From assembly GCF_014495845.1 (NCBI RefSeq), contig NZ_CP061080.1, positions 919,001 to 983,000 of the forward strand: DNA of 64,000 nucleotides, given 5' to 3'. The notes below the pieces were generated by a model that ran no database searches, had not been told where the DNA came from, and saw only the letters and a list, made by a program, of their open reading frames with translations. This DNA is from Aquibium microcysteis (GTDB lineage: Bacteria > Pseudomonadota > Alphaproteobacteria > Rhizobiales > Rhizobiaceae). The position numbers and the translations under genes were made by a program. Shown here piece by piece: positions 52,057-60,687 of this stretch; the first letter of the stretch is position 1, and each line of letters opens with the position of its first letter.

Positions 52057-53373
52057 TCAGACGAGCGCGGTTGCGAGCCACGGGAAGAGGAAGACCAGCA
52101 CGAGCACCAGCAGCATCATCGCCGCGAAGGGGGCCGCGCCGGCGAAGATGTCGCCCAGCGTCACCGTGCTGTCGGGCCCCAGTGTCGCCTTCACCACGAA
52201 GGCGGCGATGCCGAAAGGCGGCGTGAGCAGGCCGATCTCGACCGCCAGCACCACCATCACGCCGAGCCAGATCAGGTCGACGCCGGTGCCGGTCAGGATC
52301 GGCAGGGCGATCGGCAGCGTCAGAAGCATGATCGAAGCCGAATCGAGGATCGTGCCGAGCAGGATGATGACGATCATCAGCGCCACGACGATCCCCGTGA
52401 CGCCCATGCCGGACTCCACGACGTAGGACCCCAGCCAGCCCGGCATGCCCGACATCGCGAGCATCCGCGAGTAGAGGCTGGCGCCGATGATCAGGAAGCA
52501 GATCGACGAGGTCGTGTGGCCGGTCTGCACCAGCACCTGCCAGAAGCTCGCCCATGTCAGCCGGCGCTTGGCGAGCGAGATCAGAAGCGCCCCGAGAGCG
52601 CCCGCGGCACCTGCCTCCGTCGGCGTGAAGAAGCCGCCATAGATGCCGCCGAGCACGAGCGCGATCAGGATGACGATGGGCGCCAGCTTGCTGGCCATTT
52701 CGGCCACGCCCATGTCCTGCGACGTGTCGTAGGACGCTGCCCGTCTTGCCCCGACGAAGGACGGCCACCACCGTCCCATCGCAATGATGCCGGCGCAGTA
52801 GACCACCGCCAGCAGCGTCCCGGGGATGACGCCCGCGATGAACAGCGAGCCGACCGACTGCTCCGTCAGCACGCCGTAGAGAATGAACAGCAGGCTGGGC
52901 GGGATCAGCATGCCGAGCACCGAGGAGCCCGCGACCACGCCCACCGCGAAGCGCGGCGTGTAGCCGTGGCGGATCATCTCCGGCACCGCCACCTTGGTGA
53001 AAACGGCCGCCGAGGCGATCGAGATGCCGGTGATCGCGGCAAAGACGGCATTGGCGGCCACCGTGGCGATGCCGAGCCCGCCGAGCACGCGGCGGAACAG
53101 CTGCGCGGCCACCTCGAACGTGTCGCGCCCGATGCCCGCCACCGCCACCAGCAGGCCCATCAGCACGAACAGCGGCACCACGCCGAACAGATAGTCGCTG
53201 ATGGAATCCTTGAAGGCCAGCACCAGCATGTTCGAGGCGATGTCGAAACTGCCGCGCAGCAGCCAGACCCCGCCGAAGGAGAGCAGGATGAGGGCGATGG
53301 CGACGTGCATGCCCGAATAGATCAGCGCCAGCATGAGGCCGATCGACAGGAAGGCGATGCCGACGCCGCTCAT
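52057..53373 (-). CDS. dctM: TRAP transporter large permease (DctM)
   Basis: Integral membrane protein of 438 residues with about 12 hydrophobic segments, the ion-coupled channel subunit of a TRAP importer. Landmarks are FTKVAVPEMIRHGYTPRFAVGVVAGSSVLGMLIPPS in the first half and GTILDSASIMLLTLPIALPI plus VEIGLLTPPFG in the second, standard for DctM. ATG at 53373 overlaps the dctQ stop (ATGA), which fixes the start. Works with the small subunit and the binding protein encoded just upstream. Confidence 0.93.
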   Translation of the reverse strand: MSGVGIAFLSIGLMLALIYSGMHVAIALILLSFGGVWLLRGSFDIASNMLVLAFKDSISDYLFGVVPLFVLMGLLVAVAGIGRDTFEVAAQLFRRVLGGLGIATVAANAVFAAITGISIASAAVFTKVAVPEMIRHGYTPRFAVGVVAGSSVLGMLIPPSLLFILYGVLTEQSVGSLFIAGVIPGTLLAVVYCAGIIAMGRWWPSFVGARRAASYDTSQDMGVAEMASKLAPIVILIALVLGGIYGGFFTPTEAGAAGALGALLISLAKRRLTWASFWQVLVQTGHTTSSICFLIIGASLYSRMLAMSGMPGWLGSYVVESGMGVTGIVVALMIVIILLGTILDSASIMLLTLPIALPILTGTGVDLIWLGVMVVLAVEIGLLTPPFGIAAFVVKATLGPDSTVTLGDIFAGAAPFAAMMLLVLVLVFLFPWLATALV

Positions 53374-53948
53374 GCCGAACGCTCCCGCAGCGCGCGCAGG
53401 TCGTCGAGCGCACCTGCGAGGAACTGCAGCGCGGTCGCGGCGATGCCGAGGAAGACGAGGATGAACAGCGGCCATTGCGGGATCGTGAAGAAGCCCGGAT
53501 TGCCCATGAAGTTGCGCTCCGGATGCAGCCATGCGGCGGCGACGCTCGGCCAGAACCGCCAGGCGATCATCGCCATCAGCAGCCCGCCGGCGAGATGGCA
53601 GACGCACAAGAGGGCAAGGCGAGCCCGCGGCGCGCGGCTTTCGAGCACGCCGAGCAGCACGTCCGACCGGGTCATCGATCCGGAGCGCAGCGTATGGGCG
53701 AGTTGCAGGAAGACGATACCGACGATCGAGAAGGCGACGAGTTCCGGAACGCCGGCGATCGGCGCGTCGAAGGCGCTGCGGCCGACGATGTCGGCATTGA
53801 TCAGCAGCATCAGCCCGATGATCCACAGCGTGCCCAGGGCATTCATGATGCCGAGGATGCGCGCGAAAGGTCCGGCCGGCGGGCCGGGGAGGGGGGCTGA
53901 GTCTGGAGGAAGGGCGGATTCGCCGGCCATGAGGGTCGTTCCCGTCAT
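53370..53948 (-). CDS. dctQ: TRAP transporter small permease (DctQ)
   Basis: Protein of 192 residues with four hydrophobic segments at about 38-55, 70-90, 108-130 and 155-175. Typical DctQ elements are INADIVGRSAFDAPIAGVPELVAFSIVG and LRSGSMTRSDVLLG. A Pro/Ala-rich N-terminal tail of about 28 residues precedes the first segment; the internal Met7 is an alternative start. It lies 127 bp after the binding-protein gene, with a strong palindrome in the gap, and overlaps dctM. Confidence 0.88.
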   Translation of the reverse strand: MTGTTLMAGESALPPDSAPLPGPPAGPFARILGIMNALGTLWIIGLMLLINADIVGRSAFDAPIAGVPELVAFSIVGIVFLQLAHTLRSGSMTRSDVLLGVLESRAPRARLALLCVCHLAGGLLMAMIAWRFWPSVAAAWLHPERNFMGNPGFFTIPQWPLFILVFLGIAATALQFLAGALDDLRALRERSA

Positions 53949-54014
53949 CGGTTGGAAGGGCGGTCGCGGGCGCCTCGTGCGCCGGCATCAGGCACCCGCG
54001 CAGGTGCCGGTGCA

Positions 54015-54034
54015 GGCGGCGCCGCGGCGCCGCC
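54015..54034 (-). repeat. 20-bp perfect GC palindrome between dctP and dctQ
   Basis: GGCGGCGCCGCGGCGCCGCC is a perfect 20-bp palindrome in the 127-bp gap between the binding-protein gene and the permease genes. In the transcript it can fold into a very stable hairpin with no U tract. Such intercistronic structures often protect the upstream message and lower permease expression relative to binding protein. The role is inference. Confidence 0.5.
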
Positions 54035-54075
54035 CGTCCGTGTCGTCTGCAGCCCGGCGCCAGCGCCGGCTGTGC

Positions 54076-55149
54076 TCATTCCGCTAGGTAATCGCGCTCG
54101 TAGGTGAAGCCTGCCGCCTTCAGCTTGTCGCGATAGGCTTCCAGCACCGCCTTTGCCGGCTCTCCGCGCGCTTCGGCCGCCTTGATCCAGGCCGCGGTCG
54201 GATTGGGCAGCGCCTTGATCCAGGCGGTGCGCTCGGCCGGGTCGAACTCGACCAGCTTGCCGCCCGCCTCGACCAGCGTCTTCTTCGCCGCCTCGTAGCG
54301 CGCCTCCTGCTCGTCGAAATAGGCCTTGGTGTAGGCCGCGGCGGCGGTCCGGAAGGCGGCCTTGGTGCCATCCGAGAACGTGTCCCACTGCATCTTCGAT
54401 ACGCCCATGCCGCCGATGTACATCGCCCCGAAATGCGTCAGGTTCCAGTTCGGCGCGACCTCGTAGAGCTTGGCGGGAACATTGGCCGTCATCCAGCCGA
54501 TGTTGCCGTCGTACACGCCCGTCTTGATGTCGTTGTAGAAGGACACGTAGCTGCCCTGCACGCCGACGGCCCCGGTGCCGGCGAGCCAGGCGAGGTTGGG
54601 TCCGGCGCCGCCGAGCTTGACGCCGTTCATGTCGGCGACCTTCGTCAGCTCGCGGGTGGAGGCGATGTTGTAGTCGTCGATGGCGATGCCGCCGCCGATG
54701 TAGACGACGCCGGTCGCCTCCTCGAGCTTCGCCAGCGCGCCTTCCGTCTCCGTCAGCGCGGCTTCCACGGCGGCGGTCACGCCGCGGGCGTCGGCCGGGC
54801 CGAAGGGCATGGCATAGGTCAGGTTGAGAAGCCCCATCGTGGCGGGATTGAAGACGCCGCTCATCTGACCGACGTCGATGATGCCCTGCTGGAAGGCCTC
54901 AACTTCCGAGCCGAGCTTGACGATGGTGCCGCCATAGCCCTGCGTCCAGTTGATCTTGACCTCGCCCGATTTCGCCAGTTCGGCGTCGACGGTCGGGATG
55001 AAGGTTTCCTTGATGTGCTTCACCCAGAGGAAGACCTCGGGGTGGCCGGTGGCGACGGTGAGATTGATCGTCTCCTGCGCGAAGACGGGCGTCGCGCCCC
55101 AGGCGACGGCGATGGCGGCCGCGCCGCCCAGCAAAGCGTTTCTGTTCAT
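54076..55149 (-). CDS. dctP: TRAP transporter substrate-binding protein (DctP family)
   Basis: Periplasmic solute receptor of 357 residues. Signal peptide about 1-25 (LLGGAAAIAVAWGATPVFAQ). Start ATG at 55149 has GGGAGGAA upstream. DctP-type features include TINLTVATGHPEVFLWVKHIKETFIPTV, GIIDVGQMSGVFNPA, LTYAMPFGPAD and KLGGAGPNLAWLAGTGAVGV. The ligand is likely a carboxylate; the FAH-family and acyl-CoA synthetase genes on the divergent side hint at a 2-oxo or aromatic acid. Transcription runs away from the TetR gene across a shared operator region. Confidence 0.9.
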   Translation of the reverse strand: MNRNALLGGAAAIAVAWGATPVFAQETINLTVATGHPEVFLWVKHIKETFIPTVDAELAKSGEVKINWTQGYGGTIVKLGSEVEAFQQGIIDVGQMSGVFNPATMGLLNLTYAMPFGPADARGVTAAVEAALTETEGALAKLEEATGVVYIGGGIAIDDYNIASTRELTKVADMNGVKLGGAGPNLAWLAGTGAVGVQGSYVSFYNDIKTGVYDGNIGWMTANVPAKLYEVAPNWNLTHFGAMYIGGMGVSKMQWDTFSDGTKAAFRTAAAAYTKAYFDEQEARYEAAKKTLVEAGGKLVEFDPAERTAWIKALPNPTAAWIKAAEARGEPAKAVLEAYRDKLKAAGFTYERDYLAE

Positions 55150-55217
55150 CGGGTTCCTCCCAGGTTGGACGGCGGCTCGCTCCCGGCCGGTGCCGTCGAA
55201 CAGGACGGTAGCAGATT

Positions 55218-55244
55218 TGAACAGGTTGACAAGATACCTGTCAT
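55218..55244. promoter_or_regulatory. Inverted-repeat operator between dctP and tetR
   Basis: ACAGGT (55221-55226) and ACCTGT (55236-55241) form a perfect inverted pair with a 9-bp spacer, extended by partly symmetric flanks (TGA at left, TCA at right). A nested pair TGACA / TGTCA occurs at 55227-55231 and 55239-55243. It lies 70 bp from dctP and about 55 bp from the TetR GTG, a typical place for a TetR-family autorepressor site. Confidence 0.55.
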
Positions 55245-55299
55245 GACGTTCAATGACGCTCGTGATGGCGCGGCAGGCGTCCGGCGGAAAGGGTGCGAC

Positions 55300-55989
55300 G
55301 TGGCGAGAAGCGAGAAGTCCGGCGAGGGCGACAGGGTCGTGGTGGTCGAACCGACGCCGCGCAACGCCATCGGCACCCGCAACCGCATCCTGATGGCGGC
55401 CGAAGGCGAGTTCGCCGATCACGGCTTCGACGGCGCCACGGTGCGCCAGATCGCGCTGCGCGCCGACGTTCCGGTCGCGCTGGTCAATTATCACTTCGGC
55501 AGCAAGGAAGGGCTCTACCGCGCGATCTTCGAGATGCGCGCGCCGATGATCGTCGACCAGCGCATCGCCGGCCTTCGCCTGGCCGAGATGGAGCCGGACC
55601 CGGAGCGCAAGGTCGAGATGATCGTCAAGGCGGTGCTCGTCCCCAACCTCCACATGCGCAGCACCGAGAAGAATTCGAGCTATGCGCGCATCCTGGCGCG
55701 CGAGGTGTCGGATCCGAAGTCTCACCACCGCAAGGTCGTCGCCGAGTTCTTCGATCCGATCGCCTACCAGGTGATCGACGCGCTGCAGCGCGCCATGCCC
55801 GACCGGTCGATCGAGGAGATCAACTGGGGCTACCAGGCCATGCTCGGCGTGATGGTCTACACCATGGCCGATACCGGCCGCATCAGCCGCCTGTCTGGCG
55901 GGCGCTGCGATCCGGAGGACGAGATGACCACGGCCAGGCACCTCGTGGCGCTCATGAAGGCGGCTCTTCTCTACAGCCGCGTGTCGTAA
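55300..55989 (+). CDS. TetR/AcrR-family transcriptional regulator
   Basis: Regulator of 229 residues. I chose GTG at 55300 (GGAAAGGG upstream); ATG at 55243 is possible but overlaps the operator. The N-terminal helix-turn-helix (about 20-70) reads GTRNRILMAAEGEFADHGFDGATVRQIAL, ADVPVALVNYHFGSKEGLYRAIF. The C-terminal part (about 75-215) is the ligand-binding helical bundle. Divergent from the TRAP operon and 53 bp upstream of the FAH-family gene, it probably represses both units through the 55218-55244 inverted repeat and responds to the imported acid or its CoA ester. Confidence 0.87.
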   Translation: MARSEKSGEGDRVVVVEPTPRNAIGTRNRILMAAEGEFADHGFDGATVRQIALRADVPVALVNYHFGSKEGLYRAIFEMRAPMIVDQRIAGLRLAEMEPDPERKVEMIVKAVLVPNLHMRSTEKNSSYARILAREVSDPKSHHRKVVAEFFDPIAYQVIDALQRAMPDRSIEEINWGYQAMLGVMVYTMADTGRISRLSGGRCDPEDEMTTARHLVALMKAALLYSRVS

Positions 55990-56042
55990 TCGAAGCCGGA
56001 CGGGCCATCCGCCGATCGCCGGACCCAAGGGAGGACGGACCA

Positions 56043-57026
56043 ATGAAACTCGTGACCTACGAGCGCGAAGGCGCGCCGCGCGCCGGCGCCTTCGTCGAGG
56101 GCGACCGCCGGATCGTCGACCTCGCCGAAGCCCACCAGGCGGCCTACGGTGAGGCCTATGCGCCCTTCGCCTCCGTCCAGGCGATGATCGAGGCCGGCGA
56201 CGCCGCACTCGACCGCGCCTACGAGACCCTCGGCAAGGCCGGAGCGGCCACCGTCGCGCGCGACGCGGTCAGGCTCATGGCGCCGGTCCCGGTGCCGATC
56301 CAGATGCGCGACTGCCTGTGCTTCGAGACCCACCTGAAGCAGTCCTTCGCCGCCGCAAGGCGGGTGCGGGCTGCGGCGTCGCCTGATCCGGAGGCGGCGA
56401 TGCGCGAATTCGAGCGCACGGGCGCACTGTCGGTGCCGAAAATCTTCTACGACCAGCCCATCTACTACAAGGCCAACCGGTTCAGCGTGATCGGCGACGG
56501 CCAGGACGTGCTCTGGCCGAGCTATTCCAGCCTGATGGATTTCGAGCTGGAGTTCGGCTTCTACGTCCGCAAGAAGGGCGTCGACATCGCCCGCGACGCC
56601 GCCCGCGACTACATCTACGGCTACACCATCTTCAACGATTTCTCGGCCCGCGACGCCCAGACGCTGGAGATGGGCGGGCAGCTCGGACCCGCCAAGGGCA
56701 AGGATTTCGACTATGGCAACGCCATGGGTCCTTGTCTGGTCACCGCCGACGAGCTGAAGGATCCCTACGGCCTGACCATGGTCTGCCGCGTCAACGGCGA
56801 GGAGTGGGGCCGCGGCAGCACCTCCTCGATGTACTGGAAGTTCGAGGACCTGCTCGCCTACGTCTCCCGCTCCGAGACCCTCCACCCGGGCGAGTTCTTC
56901 GGCTCGGGCACGGTCGGCAATGGCTGCGGGCTCGAGCACATGAAGTTCCTGAAGCATGGCGACCTCGTCGAGCTGGAAGTCGAAGGCATCGGCACGCTGC
57001 GCAACCGTGTGCTGACGCGCCAGTAG
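56043..57026 (+). CDS. Fumarylacetoacetate hydrolase (FAH) family protein
   Basis: Protein of 327 residues with a full FAH fold (about 75-325). Metal-binding acidic residues sit in the SLMDFELEFGFYV region and in GYTIFNDFSARDAQ. Family landmarks are KIFYDQPIYYKANRFSVIGDGQDV, GKDFDYGNAMGPCLV, SRSETLHPGEFFGSGTVGNGCGLE and the C-terminal LKHGDLVELEVEGIGTLRNRV. GGGAGGAC precedes the ATG. The family includes acylpyruvate hydrolases, oxaloacetate decarboxylases and 2-hydroxyhepta-2,4-diene-1,7-dioate isomerases. The following acyl-CoA synthetase may activate its product. Confidence 0.87.
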   Translation: MKLVTYEREGAPRAGAFVEGDRRIVDLAEAHQAAYGEAYAPFASVQAMIEAGDAALDRAYETLGKAGAATVARDAVRLMAPVPVPIQMRDCLCFETHLKQSFAAARRVRAAASPDPEAAMREFERTGALSVPKIFYDQPIYYKANRFSVIGDGQDVLWPSYSSLMDFELEFGFYVRKKGVDIARDAARDYIYGYTIFNDFSARDAQTLEMGGQLGPAKGKDFDYGNAMGPCLVTADELKDPYGLTMVCRVNGEEWGRGSTSSMYWKFEDLLAYVSRSETLHPGEFFGSGTVGNGCGLEHMKFLKHGDLVELEVEGIGTLRNRVLTRQ

Positions 57027-57143
57027 CCGCGTCGCAGAGGGCGGGCAGGGGGCTTCGCTTCGGCCCGCGTCCCTTGCCGCTCTCTTTCCCGAGAGGCCGT
57101 CCGTTTGCCGCCGGCCTCGTCTTCATCCTGCGGAACGCTTGCC

Positions 57144-58640
57144 ATGAACGTCCATGCCCTGATCGCCGACGCCGTCCGCCGTCGTGCCGATGAACCCGCG
57201 ATCGAGCATGCCGGCCGGCGTCTCACCTATCGCGCCTTCGACGCCGCCTGCGCCGCCTTCGGCGAATGGCTGGAGGCGAGGGGATGCCGGCCCGGCGACC
57301 GCGTGCTCCTGTTCCTGCGCAACGGCTTCGACTATCCGGTGCTGCTGATGGGGACCATGCGCGCCGGCATGGTGGCCGTGCCGGTCAATGCCAAGCTGCA
57401 TCCGCGCGAGGTCGCCTGGATCGCCGGCGACGCCGGGCCGCGCTTCGTCTTCACCCATGCCGAGCATGTTGACGCGCTGGCTGCCGCGCTGCCGCCGGGG
57501 AACGCGATCGAGGTGATCGCCATCGAGAATTTCGATCTCCCTGCCTCTGCCACCGCGCCGGCGGCGCCCGCGACTGTCGCGCCGGACGATCCGGCCTGGA
57601 TCTTCTACACCTCCGGCACCACCGGCAAGCCGAAGGGCGCCACGCTCACCCACCGCAACCTCGTCGCCGCCTCCGTCAACTGTCTCGCCGACGTGTTCGA
57701 CTTCCGCCAGACCGACCGCGTCCTCCACGTCGCACCGCTGTCGCACGGCAGCGGGCTCTATCTCCTGCCCGCGCTCGCCCGCGGCGCGCACAACATCGTC
57801 CACGACCGGGCCGGCTTCCGTCCCGACGAGGTTTTCGACACGATCGCCGCGCTGGGCGTCACCGCCATCGCCTTCGTCGCGCCCACCATGATCGTGCGCC
57901 TGCTCGAAGCCGCGCCGCGCGACGACATCGGCAGCCTGCGGGGCGTCATCTACGGCGGTGCCGCGATCCATCTGGAGCACGTCCGCGCGGCGGTCGCCCG
58001 CTTCGGACCGATCTTCCATCAGCTCTACGGCCAGGGCGAGGCGCCGATGACGATCTCCTATCTCCCCGGCCGTGATCATCAGGGCGCCGACGACGAGACG
58101 CTGGTCTCGGCCGGCTACGTGCGGTCGGGCGTCGAGGTCCGCATCCGCGACGAGGACGACCGCGACGTGCCTGACGGCGCCGAAGGTGAGATCTGCGTGC
58201 GCGGCGACGTGGTGATGGCGGGCTACTGGCGCAACCCGGAAGCGACCGCCCGCGCGCTCGCCGGCGGCTGGCTGCACACCGGCGACCTCGGCCGTTTCGA
58301 TTCCGGCGGCCGGCTGCGCGTCCTCGACCGCCGCCACGACACCATCATCTCCGGCGGCACCAACATCTATCCCAAGGAGATCGAGGACGTCCTCGCCGCC
58401 CACCCCGCCGTACGCGAGGTCGTCGCTTTCGGCGTTCCCGACGCCGAATGGGGCGAAAGCGTCGCGGTCGCCGTCGTCGCCGACGATCCCGCGCTCGACG
58501 AACAGGCCCTGCTCGCCTTCTGCAAGGATCACCTCGCGAGCTTCAAGAAGCCCAAGCACGTCCACATCCTGCCCGACCTGCCGAAGAACGCCTACGGCAA
58601 GGTGCTGCGCCGGGATCTGCGGGAGAGGTACGGCCGGTAG
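57144..58640 (+). CDS. AMP-forming acyl-CoA synthetase (fatty/aromatic acid-CoA ligase)
   Basis: ANL-superfamily ligase of 498 residues. P-loop TSGTTGKPKG (156-165), YGQGEAP in place of the A5 YGxTE motif, GWLHTGDLGRFD, DRRHDTIISGGTNIYPKEIED, and catalytic Lys in NAYGKVLRRDLR. It resembles medium-length ligases such as FadD3- or benzoate/cinnamate-CoA types. The ATG has only a weak ribosome site; the 117-bp gap from the FAH gene has no terminator, so the two probably share a transcript under the TetR regulator. Substrate unknown. Confidence 0.87.
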   Translation: MNVHALIADAVRRRADEPAIEHAGRRLTYRAFDAACAAFGEWLEARGCRPGDRVLLFLRNGFDYPVLLMGTMRAGMVAVPVNAKLHPREVAWIAGDAGPRFVFTHAEHVDALAAALPPGNAIEVIAIENFDLPASATAPAAPATVAPDDPAWIFYTSGTTGKPKGATLTHRNLVAASVNCLADVFDFRQTDRVLHVAPLSHGSGLYLLPALARGAHNIVHDRAGFRPDEVFDTIAALGVTAIAFVAPTMIVRLLEAAPRDDIGSLRGVIYGGAAIHLEHVRAAVARFGPIFHQLYGQGEAPMTISYLPGRDHQGADDETLVSAGYVRSGVEVRIRDEDDRDVPDGAEGEICVRGDVVMAGYWRNPEATARALAGGWLHTGDLGRFDSGGRLRVLDRRHDTIISGGTNIYPKEIEDVLAAHPAVREVVAFGVPDAEWGESVAVAVVADDPALDEQALLAFCKDHLASFKKPKHVHILPDLPKNAYGKVLRRDLRERYGR

Positions 58641-59078
58641 GGACGGCCATGGAAACCATCGCGCCGATGGGCGACAATAACCTCGAAAGCCTGCCCGCCG
58701 TGGCCGACTGGCAGAACCGCCCGGGCCGTCCCGATAGCGGTCAGTGGTGACAAGCTACACCACTCCAAGGGACACGATCAAACCCACCTTGCCACGGTCG
58801 GCGTTTCGCTTCGTCCCCACTTGATGACGGTCGACCTGCTTCGCCGCCATGGACGGCCGGTCGAGGTGGGAGCGGAGTTCGCGGCGGATATGAAGAGCAG
58901 CGCCGTCGCCGACCTGGCGTCGTTCATCGCCGGTCATGGACTTTCGCACGAACAGGAAGAGATCAGTCCGCGGGCTCCGGCATGGTGAAGCGGACGAATC
59001 CCCCGTCGCTTCGTCGGGACGCCCGTGTCGATCCTTAAGGCATCGACCAGCATCGCTGGTCGGCCCCCGATACCCTCC
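58641..59078. other. Gap with stem-loop, possible insertion-sequence scar and a small open frame
   Basis: No full gene. AGTGGTG (58743-58749) pairs with CACCACT (58758-58764) across an 8-base loop. The string TACACCACTCCAAGGGACAC (58756-58775) resembles, from memory, terminal sequences of IS256-family elements, but no transposase or second end is visible. A 54-codon frame from ATG 58824 to TGA 58988 (MTVDLLRRHGRPVEVGAEFAA...) has codon use like real genes and an Ala/Glu-rich helical look; I recognise no family. It may be a decayed fragment. Confidence 0.35.
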
Positions 59079-60029
59079 TTACCGCTCCATCCCCCGCCGG
59101 GCCCTGACGCGTGCCAGGGTGTCCGCGACGTCCTTCGCCAGGAGATCCGCCACACGGGTGGCGATGCGCGGCAGCGTGCGGCGGGAGCTGATCGCCAGCG
59201 AGATGCTCTGCGGCACGACGTTGTCGCCCTTGACCGGAACCGCGACGAGGCGACCGTCCAGCAGCTCCTGGGCCGTGTCGAGCTCAGAGGTGAGCGCCAC
59301 ATGGGTGCCGGCGACGACCAGTTGCTTCAGCAGTTGCAGCGAATTCGTTACCACCGGCGGCCGGTCGCCGGCAAACATCCAGCCGTGTCGCGCCTCGAGG
59401 ATCCGACGGATGGCGAGTGCCGGGCTCTGCACCGCGATCGGGTGCTCGCGGACCTGCGACAGGCGCACGTCCGTCTGCCGGGCGAGCGGATGTCCCGGCG
59501 CCATGACGCACAGCAGCGGCAGTTCCTCGCTCCACATCACGTGGACGTCGCGCTGCGGACGCAGGTTGAAGGCGAGCGCCACGTCGGCATCGCCGGCATC
59601 GAGCACCGCCACCGCGTCGTCCGGCGTCGCGATCTCCACGTCGATGCGCACCTTGGGATAGACGCTGGCGACGTGCTGCAGGAAGCGCGGCAGCAGGCTG
59701 TTGACCAGGCTGTCCATCGTGACCAGCCTGATGTGGCCGAGATCGACGCCCTGCATCTGCTTGACGTCGGACCAGATGCGGTTCTCGTCGGCCTTCCAGC
59801 GGCGCGCCAGCACGATGAACATCTCGCCGACGGGCGACAGCGACATGCCCGTCGTCATGCGGTCGAACAGCTGCACGCCGAGACGCGCCTCCAGCAGCTT
59901 GATCTGCCGGTCGATCGCCGAGGCGGCGATGCCGACGGCGCGGGAGGCTGCCTGGATCGAGCCGTGCTCGGCGACCGCCTCGACATATTGCAGGCTGCGG
60001 GGCACGAGGTGGAGCGCCATGAATCCCAT
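59079..60029 (-). CDS. LysR-family transcriptional regulator
   Basis: Regulator of 316 residues (ATG at 60029; ATG at 60020, MALHLVPRSL, is an equally possible start). Helix-turn-helix at about 12-70: SLQYVEAVAEHGSIQAASRAV, AASAIDRQIKLLEARLG, then MSLSPVGEMFI. Effector domain about 95-300 with LGHIRLVTMDSLVNSLLPRF, DADVALAFNLRP and VVAGTHVALTSEL. It is divergent from the OHCU decarboxylase/TRAP operon, 96 bp between starts. An imperfect 12-bp palindrome ATTGTCGATAAT (60050-60061) lies in that gap and is a candidate binding site. Control of ureide or purine-derivative catabolism is inferred from the neighbours. Confidence 0.88.
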   Translation of the reverse strand: MGFMALHLVPRSLQYVEAVAEHGSIQAASRAVGIAASAIDRQIKLLEARLGVQLFDRMTTGMSLSPVGEMFIVLARRWKADENRIWSDVKQMQGVDLGHIRLVTMDSLVNSLLPRFLQHVASVYPKVRIDVEIATPDDAVAVLDAGDADVALAFNLRPQRDVHVMWSEELPLLCVMAPGHPLARQTDVRLSQVREHPIAVQSPALAIRRILEARHGWMFAGDRPPVVTNSLQLLKQLVVAGTHVALTSELDTAQELLDGRLVAVPVKGDNVVPQSISLAISSRRTLPRIATRVADLLAKDVADTLARVRARRGMER

Positions 60030-60125
60030 TCCAAAAATCAGTACGCAGAATTGTCGATAATGTCATGGATTGCAACGTCGCCCTGCCGTTAGCTTGCTTG
60101 CATCGACAGCCGGACGAACGGACGA

Positions 60126-60683
60126 ATGACCACTCCTCTCGACATCCTCAACGCCGCGCCCCGCGACACGGCCGTCGCCATGATGGAGCCGCTCGTGGAG
60201 TGCTCGCCCTGGGTCGTCGACCGCGTGGTGGATGCCCGTCCCTTTGCAAGCGCGGAAGCGCTGTCGGCCGCGCTGGCTGAAACGATCGCTTCGGCCGATG
60301 CCGAGCGTCAGCGTGCGCTGTTTTCGGTCCATCCGGAACTGGCCGGGCGCGAGGCGGCCGAAGGGCGCATGACCGAGGCGTCGACGGGCGAGCAGCACCG
60401 GCTCGGCCTGCTGGCCCTGCTGCCGGCCGACGCGCGGCGTCTCGCCGACCTGAACCGCCGCTACCGCGCCCGCTTCGGCCATCCCTTCATCGTGGCCCTG
60501 CATCGTTTCGACGACCTGCCGTCGCTGTTTGCGGCGTTCGAGCAGCGTCTCGCCGCCGCGCCGGCCGAGGAACACGCCGCCACCCTGGCCGAAATCGCCT
60601 CCGTCATCCGCGCCCGCACCGCCCGCGCCTTCGGGCCGGGCAGCGGCGTCCAAGCCCATCCTGCCGCCGCAACCCTGGAGTAA
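60126..60683 (+). CDS. uraD: 2-Oxo-4-hydroxy-4-carboxy-5-ureidoimidazoline (OHCU) decarboxylase family protein
   Basis: All-helical protein of 185 residues. UraD converts OHCU, made from urate by urate oxidase and HIU hydrolase, to S-allantoin. The active-site elements are present: His69 and Pro70 in SVHPELAGRE and the MTEASTGEQ segment with Glu89, plus RYRARFGHPFIVALH. Length is standard. It lies 4 bp before a TRAP binding-protein gene, and the five-gene unit ends with an allantoin/hydantoin racemase-like gene. Neither urate oxidase nor HIU hydrolase lies in the window, so upstream steps must be elsewhere or the cluster starts from an imported intermediate. Confidence 0.82.
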   Translation: MTTPLDILNAAPRDTAVAMMEPLVECSPWVVDRVVDARPFASAEALSAALAETIASADAERQRALFSVHPELAGREAAEGRMTEASTGEQHRLGLLALLPADARRLADLNRRYRARFGHPFIVALHRFDDLPSLFAAFEQRLAAAPAEEHAATLAEIASVIRARTARAFGPGSGVQAHPAAATLE

Positions 60684-60687
60684 TGCC

